From Halichondria panicea (Eukaryota > Porifera > Demospongiae > Suberitida > Halichondriidae), in the NCBI RefSeq assembly GCF_963675165.1, contig NC_087377.1, forward strand, positions 5,518,042-5,582,041: 64,000 bases of DNA, in the 5' to 3' direction. This document shows, one piece after another, positions 55,893 through 64,000 of the stretch. Numbering within the stretch: the stretch's first letter is position 1; the number at the start of each line of letters is the position of its first letter. The notes under the pieces were generated by a model, which saw only the letters and a list, made by a program, of their open reading frames with translations, was not told where the DNA came from and searched no databases. Made by a program: the position numbers and the translations under genes.

Positions 55893-56395
55893 ACATGTAC
55901 TCCTTAATATTTTTACTCCATGATCACCTTTGCATGTAATTAGATCTACCTACATCTCTCATTAAATGTTGACATTATACACCTCATTGCAATGGCACTG
56001 CACTGCACTGCAGTCTTGGACAGAAACAAAACAAGGGCGGCTAATTTATGAGACACTGTACCTCTGAGTGGGGGTAAAGGTGGATAAAGGTACATGTATT
56101 AAACGGTACAGTAGGTCACATGCTAACTACTTCAATGTCATATGACCTGTGTATCAACTACAATTTGTTGCAAAAGCAGAGATCAAAAGGTACGTGTTGA
56201 AAGACACCAGGCAAGGTACGTACGTACGTGTTGAGCTACCTGATATTCGTGTACATAAAGCAGCATATACACGCACTATTTACAGTGTTCTATAGCTAGC
56301 TAGATCTAGATCTAATTTTGCAATGGAAGTTTGCAATTGGCAACTAAGACAGTTAATGAAGTGTTCATGAAGTTGTTGCTTATGCAATGCCTCAG

Positions 56396-59300
56396 ATGTC
56401 TGGTCAGTCTGACAGAGATCATCCCACCCCTCACACCAACGCACCCACACATCGTCCCAGCTCCACTATGTCACGGCTGAGTGATCGCACCTCACCACCG
56501 CCCAACTCCACACCATCACAACGCACCACAACCTCACGAGGTAAATCACACACAGAGTCTATACAATCATAGATAACCACTCCCACCCCCTCAGGGTTGA
56601 GTTTCTTGTCATCTCTAATGGGCACTCTGAGACGCTCTCACCCACGACAAGAATCACCTCCCCCTCCTCCAGAGGACCTCGGACTAAAGACACTACGACA
56701 GGTATGGCTGACTAAGGAATACTGAAGTGTAGAAAAGCACTACAGTGGAACCTCGGAACATAACGTAAAGAGTTCTAGTTTTAATTTAGAGGACTCTCCT
56801 TTTGTGGGAGGTTTAAGTTTTCTATAGCTGTCAAGGTGTTACTCTCTGTCTCCAGCTGATTGAGGTCTGAATAGCACATTGAGAGCTCATTACGCCCACT
56901 GGCTTTGATAGCTCTCATTGGCTCGTTTTTAGCTTGTTCAGTTTTATTAAGCTTGTATAATGTTGTACAAGTACACTACTCTGTTTATGGCTTGTACTTT
57001 TAGTGTTGCTTGTACATGCACTTGTAATTACCATAGTGGCTTGTGTCTGGGTTGCAGTCTAACATGCATGTACATGTACGCGTTTATAGTGTTTGTGCTA
57101 TCACTCCTTGTTTTAAAAAGGCACTGTACATTTGTTTTCTGTTGTTAACTTCAACAGACATTTTGTAGATACATGTCATGTATAGTAGGTCTACTATTCC
57201 TATAATCTTCCTCAAAGGAACATACATGTAGAAGGTTTCAGCTATAGTGAAAGTCTTAAAGGTAGCTTGTCTATCTCTGAAATGCGTGAGTGTACAATCT
57301 CAGTACATATTTACTCCCACTACCGTATAGCGGGTAATTTTCATGGGGTAAAATATTCGTTATTTTCGTGGGCAAGCTGACCTCCACGAAATTGTTACGT
57401 AGGCGTGGCTTACCGGAACGTAGGAATGCGTGCAAGCAACGACTAAACGAAATTTTTACGCACGAAAACCACCGTTTCTCGAGTTGAACGAATTTTTTAC
57501 CCCACGAAAATTACCCGCTATACGGTATCTTGTGCAATCCACCCATGCGTGCTATCACGTCACATGACCTTCTCACAGGTCTACAGTCAGTACAGAGATA
57601 TTGACAACCCAGTGGACAAGGAGAAGCAACTGTACAAGATTCTCCCTCTATTTTGCAAGAACTGTGCTAAATACAGTGGACATGAACTGGTCTCGAAATT
57701 TCCTGAGGCGTTTGATTTTGCTGAGGGTGTGTCGCTACTGTTTGTACGTCATGTGACTCAACTGGCTCAAGCATCGAACCCAGCCAGGTACCACAGTCAG
57801 TGTGTGTGTGTGGTGTGTTTCTTCTGAAGATACATGTACAATAAATAGTTAACCTCAGCAGAGCTAAAACTACAGAGTGTCCACTCCTTTAGTTACGTGT
57901 ACATCTTTAACAAGAATGTAGGCATTGTTTCTTTCTAGTGTTAGCACTACGTTGGTCATCATTGATTGCTTGAAAAGTTTGTATAGACTCTACGTACGAA
58001 TTCAACAAATGCACTAAGTCTTGATTCTTCCTTGAACACACGAAATTGCTTGATTTCTAGCCTAACATGTGGTAATTAAACTATAGGCCTAAGAAGTGGT
58101 TAGTCCCAACCACCACTAACCAGTACAGTTGCAGGTATAAATCCCTGATGCACTGACTCCATGTTGCACCCTTCCCTCTCCTTAATCTCTCCTAAAGGTC
58201 CGGAGTGTCCCTGCTCAAGTATTTTGAGACCCCTGATGATACAGACGCTGGTTGGAACAGTGGAGCGGGTATCACCATTCTGAAGGCTATACATATTCTA
58301 GCCAATGGGACAGAGGCGCTCGTGACCTCTATGACCTCTTGTAACCTGGCGTCAATACTCGTGAGGTGTCTGCAGCTGTTCATCAGTCTGCCTCCACCAG
58401 GTGTGTGTGTGTGGAGGGTGTGGGGAGTGTGGGTGTGAGTTTATAATTATACTTGCTACAATTTTTCAAGCGCCTGTGTACACTGGTACAACTGTTAACC
58501 TAACCAGTTAGCAGTGAGAACATGATGCATAGCTACACAGAAATATTTTCGCTTCTATTGTACATCTTCACTCGACCTCCTTCTGTATTTGTGCAGATTC
58601 TCGAAGTAGGTCTGGTAGTTTGTCTCGAACCAACACTCCCCCTAAACCGACAAATGACCAAGGAGCCACAGTCGAGCTACAACTGACAGGTACAATGAGT
58701 GTTTACAGTACTTTACCCGGTATATAGTAGAATCCATCGTAATTGGGGATTTGCCATGTACTACCCCTGACAAATGGCCAACCACGATAATTATAAAGGT
58801 CAGGAACCCAAGTCCTAAATGAACAGGTTGTGTGCAACGCAACCCTTGAACTAATACCATGTCTTTATATGCTCTTTGCTCACCCTTAGTGGCTATATAC
58901 ACACCACTCCTTACTCTGTCACCCTCACACACCCATCACACCACCTCCTCAAACACCCACACACCATACCTTCCTCACACACTACACCCTCCTCACAAAC
59001 CACACCTTCCTCACACACCACCCCCTCCTCACAGACTCCCCGGAGACCTCCAAACGTAAGAACTTAGAGAGGCTCCTTCGGTCTGTGCTCACCTGTCTCC
59101 TACGCAATCCCCCGGCCGTTGAGGACTTGGTGAGATGTAGTGACGTGTCTCTGTTGTTTGGGGTGATCTCCCTGCCTTGCCCCGCCCACAACAAGATGTG
59201 GCGGAAGACGGCAGCCGAGTGTCTCATTACTATCTGCAGGTGAGGATCAATCTAAGTATGTACATGTACTGGAGTACTTGTTGATTAGTATGTATTGTGA

Positions 59301-60016
59301 TAATTTTCTGCTGATCAATTTAAGTTTTGCCAATTCCGAATTGTGTGCATGCATAATGTTGTTGTGGTGATTGTGTGTAAGTTACGTCAATCCAATAGTA
59401 TTCTCGTGCATTGTCATTGTTTGTTTTGAACTGCTGCATACCTTGTACGTACAATGTACATGTACAACATGTATATAGCAGTACTGCTAATAATAGAACA
59501 GTACTTAGGCTTTGTCTGATTCCCAGAACTAGAATGACCTTTAGTTGCTACTATTGTGGAGCAACTAAAACTGTCAAAACCCTGTACATGAAAAGACTGC
59601 CAATGTTTGTGTTGATGTCTGGGGTGACTCTTAAGATCTATGTATCTGGTACAAAATGTACTGCACATTTTGAAGTGGGACCTTTCCAGTTTGTTTATAA
59701 ATACCTGTTCTTTGTTGTGGGATTAGATACACTGTAACTGTAAAACAATCTTCATAAACAGACATCATTGAAGGCCACGTACACAGTAGCTACTGTGCAG
59801 TATACATACATATACATGTACATGTACGTATCACACTGCTTGACATCCGCCAACACTGTGTACAGTGTAGGTGTGCAGTACGTAGTATCCTGTATGTGTG
59901 GCGATGAGGACACCTATTTATTATCATGACACTCAACAAACTCCCAATTCTAGTACACAGAAATGAACCCCTACACCCGTATAGACACTTCCTTGATACC
60001 ACACCACCCGCCCCAT

Positions 60017-60065
<49 letters not shown>

Positions 60066-63000
60066 GCACTCACACACCTCACACACACCGCACTCACACA
60101 CCTCCCACACACTGCACTTACACCGCACTCACACACCTCCCACACACCTCCCACACACCGCACTCACACACCTCCCACACACCGCACTCACACACCGCAC
60201 TCACACACCGCACTTACACCGCATTCACACACCTCACACACACCTCACACACACCGCACTCACACCCCTCCCACAGACACAGTCTCTCTGGCGAGGTGAT
60301 CAACTTCATCCACAAGACTGGGTGTATCATGTTCAGTGTACGGAACATAAAGACGTGTACGGAGACCCAACCCTCACTGGAGGTCGTGGAAATGTTCTCA
60401 ACTCTATTCTGCTGTCTCAAGGACTCAGCGGATTTCTCACAGGTACATGTAATGACAACAGTTTAATTACATGTGTACCAATTAATGAAATTATGTATTC
60501 ATTGATGTTATTTCTGCAAAGTAGACGTATTGCGCTGCGTACATGTACATGTTGTATTTTATGCCATCTATTGTGAGTTACCCTGTAGCAGACGAGCAGT
60601 TACTGTAAAAAAATTTGCCTTCTAAACACATGCTAAGTGCAGAAAGCTTTGGTTTTGTACGAAGAGGGTGGTGGGTGGTTACCTGCGTAAAGAGTGATCT
60701 CAATACTATTAGTCCTGCATTGTAGAAATGATGCTTACTCTATTATAGTAGGCAGAGAGTTCGTTAGTTGAGAGGTTGTTTGTACACAAACTGTGCTTCA
60801 TGAGGAAGCAGTAGATGTAATGCCCTCTTACATGTATCTCTGCCTGCAGGTATTACTAGAGGACTTCTCCAATGGGAGTGGCTACAAGCTTCTCTATGAC
60901 TACCTACTAAGACTGGACAGGTTTGCCACCATGCAGTTAGAATACAATAGCCTCTGCATACATGTACTTTGTGCATACTTGTGCTATACATTGTATACCT
61001 TTACTACAGTGCTATTTATGTGTGTTTGTACAGTACTCCGGTACTATTTACAATTTGGGGATAAAATTACAAACCAGCACAGAGTTTTGCTACCTAGACG
61101 CCCAATTTCATGTACATACATGTACTGTGATTGTGCCAGTGGGAGGGACCCTATCCCGGATTGTATTTGTCCTCTGTATGTTTTTGTCGCTCCTCGTACA
61201 AAATCCCCTATCTATAAACGCGATCTGCACACTGCACACTGTATGTCTCTATGCCCTCAGGTGTGACAATGAGGAGAGCCGAGCAGCTGTCAAGAATCTG
61301 GTACTGCTCATTCAGAATCTGGTTTTTGCCGGGTTTCTCAGTCTGGAACCGGCTCTCTCGGACCCTGGCCCATTTCAAGATCGTACATTTTCCATTCCAA
61401 TTCCATCTGGTGACGGTAAGTGCATGTATTAACTAGTTATACACGTACATGTACAATGTACATGTATCACACATTAATTTTAATTTCTTACGCTAATTAA
61501 ATCTTTCTACAATGTAGGTGTAAGTGTCAGAAACAGTGACGTGTTCCAAGTGCTCCAAGACGCATTCCTGAAATCTCATTCCAGTACGCTGGGTCTGGCG
61601 ATCGTGGATGCTCTGGACTACATATTCAGAAAGGATCAGGCCAACTACTTCATTGTGCAGGACCACCACACACTGTCTATGTTCCTGGAGAAACTGGTGG
61701 AACGAAACGAAGATGTGCAAGTCAGTGGTGGTTTGCTCATTCCGATTGTCACTAATTATTTGTCATGTTTTTTCTCGTTATATCTAGGTACACTTACAAA
61801 TGTACTGCACAGTTTAGCGTTATGTAAATTGTCACAATATGAGCTAGGAGATTACTAGTAAAATTACAATACTTTATCACGTGCGAGTCATGTTACTTTG
61901 TGCACAGTGTTTGTGTAGAAGTATCAGTAGTTCGACACTCATCTCTTCTTATGCACTCTTGCTTGTATGGTATTCACAAGGGAGGTCTGACAAAATACCT
62001 GCATGTTGTTAAGAAATTAAATTTGTAGGACCAACACTGAAAATGTAGTGATATGTGTATGCATGTCGAATATCTCCTCTGGTGTCGCTTATGTTCATGC
62101 CTTGAGGGGTTGTATGCAGAGCTGCTAACATGTACTCCTCTACACTCTCTCCCCCCCCCCCCCCCTCAGGCACACATGTTCGTACTACTGGAGTATGTTA
62201 TGATGGAGCTGAACTACGTGGCCACTGCTGAACTGACCAGTATCGGGTTGCTACTGACAATGGACGAGTGAGTATCTTGTAGAGTCACAGGGTGGACACA
62301 AGTCAAAACACAGCTCTAGAGAGTTTTTAGGGCCCATAAACGTGGCTGTATAATAGAGGTAGACCTCCTGATTGGGTCACTATTAATAGACAGGTTTCAT
62401 TGTAGATACACATGTACATGTACATGTAGGTCAACCCGAAACTGTCGGTACATGTACATACATGTATCATCACCCATACAGACACCCTCGGACTTTGACC
62501 CTTGCTCTAAATTTCCTCCTAAAACTGATCAGTCACGACACAAAATTCAAGGTATGTGTACAGTACGTATTTTGTGATCAGTACAATGTACTGCAGATAG
62601 GAAACAAATTACAGAACTGTTTGAGTGTAGCTAATTGAACCTAGATTCTACCTTTTCGCTACATACATGTGCTTGAGTTTATGATTGGCAATAAAGCATG
62701 ATCATCTTTGATATCAATGCCCACTGCAGGTTGTGTTTCGAGAGGTTGGTATTCTGAACATGCTCTTGAATGCTCTCAAAGTGTACGCCTCCAAACTGAG
62801 GGAGCAGGAACAAACTGGTGAGTTACTGTGCCACGCAGTGGAACGCCTTATTTAGGTAATACAACTATCCTTTGCTCAGGGGTTAATTTTATACACAAAT
62901 TGCAAATCGTTCTCATTTGAGTGCATCGCCTTTACCTTACATGCATATCACTTTCCTTATATCGCTACTTCCAAGGTTTATGTATAGGATATACCACACC

Positions 63001-64000
63001 TAAGAGGAGGATATGCACCCATATATCCTCCGCTACCGTGGTTACTCCGAGGCGGAGCTGAGGGGTATGTAACCACGGTAGCGGAGGATATATAGGGTGC
63101 ATATCCTCCGAGTAGGTGTGGCATATCTGACTTATACCACGTGACCGTAGCACTATAAAAGGACCTCCCCCTAGCAACAATTCAATCACGATGCAGACTG
63201 CAAAAAAGAACAAGACTATGCCGGATTTTGCAGCCGTCAAAGAGCTAGTTGAGCAACATGTTGACTCCTACAGATGCTCAAGAGCTTCCTTGGTCCAAGC
63301 GTTGACCATTCGACGTCCCCTACTGGAGTTGCAAGCTCTCCTTGGATAAAATGTATCTAAACCACGCCCATGGACCCATGGAAGCTTAGCCTTAGCCATC
63401 TTGTTGGAGAGCACCTTCCGTGTTTCTGCCGTCGCTTTGAGTAGTACTGTCAAGCATGGCTCTTTTCTCTTTGCTTACTTTCTTGAACAAATGAAAAAAC
63501 TAAAAAACAACTTGAAAAACTGTGCATACCTGGGGCTGTACGCTAATATTCTATATATCCTACAGCTGTTGACCAATGAGATCAATTAGTGGTGACGTAA
63601 GTGTGGTATAAGAATTTCGTTATTGTACCAGTGCACCTAATACTTGATGAATATCAATGTGGGAAAACAAAGTGGCTCCCTTAGCTAAAAGCGCCTGGGA
63701 AGATCTCTGACTTACTATAGTTTCTTGACCATTACAAAAAGTGCATTTGTTGCGGGTTAATTGTTTTTTACACAAAGTTATAAGTGAAATGGTTGCAGTT
63801 AGCCTGTCCTCTCTGTGTGTTCAGAAAGTACTGTAATATATAACATTATTTTGTATACATGCATGTACATGTACCAGCGGTTAGTACATGCATGTACAAT
63901 GCACAAGTTCTTGTTTTTTCTATACACGTGCATTTCTTGTGATTGTCAGCCACACCTCCTTACCCCCACAGATGGTGCTAGTACCCCTAACAGTGTGTCG
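56396..64000 (+). CDS. WDFY3: WDFY3 (ALFY) orthologue, N-terminal part
   Basis: Fourteen exons agree in phase: 56396-56540, 56595-56701, 57579-57787, 58198-58400, 58597-58689, 59035-59239, 60277-60442, 60850-60920, 61261-61415, 61518-61720, 62170-62267, 62482-62551, 62730-62817 and 63972 onward. Segments line up in order with the N-terminus of animal WDFY3: EDLGLKTLRQVYSQY, KQLYKILPLF, GWNSGAGITILKAIHILANG, HNKMWRKTAAECLITICR, VVEMFSTLFCCLKDSADFSQ, GYKLLYDYLLRLDR, FQVLQDAFLKSHSS, NYFIVQDHHTLSMF, and KFKVVFREVGILNMLLNAL. A Ser/Pro-rich N-terminus (exons 1-2, 5) is extra. WDFY3 is a very large BEACH-WD40-FYVE scaffold for selective autophagy of protein aggregates; those C-terminal domains lie beyond the window. 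The 61720 donor (gtcagt) is non-consensus but phase-correct. Confidence 0.92.
57321..57527. repeat. MITE, TACCGTATAGCGGG family
   Basis: Ends TACCGTATAGCGGGTAATTT and AAATTACCCGCTATACGGTA. Lies in intron 2 of the WDFY3 gene, ending about 50 bp before exon 3. Confidence 0.88.
58900..59034 (+). repeat. C/A-rich tandem tract abutting an acceptor
   Basis: Imperfect units such as CCTCACACACC and CACACCTTCCT run directly into the acceptor of WDFY3 exon 6, forming an unusually long pyrimidine/CA tract. Confidence 0.8.
60017..60276 (+). repeat. (CA)n microsatellite plus CACCGCACTCACACACCTCC minisatellite
   Basis: A pure (CA)n run to about 60064 grades into units of 10-22 bp (ACACACCGCACTCACACACC, CTCCCACACA). 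The array ends exactly at the acceptor of WDFY3 exon 7. Confidence 0.92.
62985..63360 (+). mobile_element. Element with hairpin, TATA box and 52-codon ORF
   Basis: It starts GGATATACCACACCTAAGAG. Arms ATATCCTCCGCTACCGTGGT and its complement (63027-63102) form a strong hairpin. CACTATAAAAGG follows at 63151-63162, then ATG at 63191 opening 52 codons to 63347 (MQTAKKNKTMPDFAAVKELV...). A decayed copy is at 31060-31320, with the ORF closed after four codons. It sits in intron 13 of the WDFY3 gene, same strand. Whether the ORF is translated is unknown; it matches nothing I recognise. Confidence 0.6.

Noticed and set aside
59926..60576. Long His/Thr-rich frames across the CACACA array
   Set aside because: Produced by the satellite in every frame; only 60277-60442 is real coding sequence (WDFY3 exon 7).
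63268..63589. Frames on both strands downstream of the 52-codon ORF
   Set aside because: They overlap each other on opposite strands, lack motifs, and lie in an intron of WDFY3.
1..64000. Bacterial or viral origin of the window (operons, ribosome-binding sites, phage modules)
   Set aside because: Spliced genes with GT/AG borders, animal domain families and eukaryotic transposons throughout.

Overview
The window looks like nuclear DNA of an early-branching animal, most likely a demosponge (Amphimedon-like). It is AT-rich, with spliced genes, mostly short introns, dense miniature transposons, and animal families: WDFY3/ALFY, KCMF1, a clarin-like protein, ZU5-UPA-Death and Ig plus Roc/COR-like GTPases. 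Species assignment is inference; no rRNA, tRNA or mitochondrial marker was seen.

Layout. 1-1730: decayed non-LTR retrotransposon. 1730-6090: repeats, plus one orphan exon (5037-5129) related to the ZU5-Death gene. 6100-12718 (minus): a broken BEL/Pao LTR retrotransposon, itself interrupted by a 621-bp element. 12720-14930: repeats. 14938-20855: a seven-exon ZU5-UPA-linker-Death gene whose exon phases all agree. 20931-21690: remnant of another retroelement. 21917-23438: a second Death-domain gene between two copies of a fold-back repeat. 23440-28780: nested transposons and a local duplication. 28809-30961: a damaged Roc/COR-like gene. 32278-36117: an Ig - P-loop/Roc - COR-like - Ig - helical gene with one frameshift. 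36120-39750: repeats. 39802-40648 (minus): clarin-like four-helix membrane protein, head to head with 41064-43515 (plus), a short KCMF1-like ZZ-finger gene. 44365-47451: partial paralogue of the ZU5-Death gene ending in an NLS-Death exon. 48520-51648: an unrecognised four-exon 91-residue gene assembled here from splice sites. 51700-54850: repeats. 54862/56396-64000: 5' part of a WDFY3 (ALFY) orthologue running off the window.

How the parts relate. The section from about 5 to 47 kb is accessory, immune-like territory. Death exons, ZU5/UPA exons and Roc/COR modules recur as paralogues, nearly all joined by phase-1 introns, the pattern expected for exon shuffling and birth-and-death evolution. 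The same section is saturated with mobile elements. The right-hand third (39.8-43.5 kb and 54.9-64 kb) carries conserved housekeeping genes.

At least five insertions share TAG...CTA ends and perfect 9-bp target duplications, marking a non-autonomous Mutator-like group. Gene models were made by hand from ORFs, GT/AG sites and phase agreement, so exact ends, especially first exons, are provisional.
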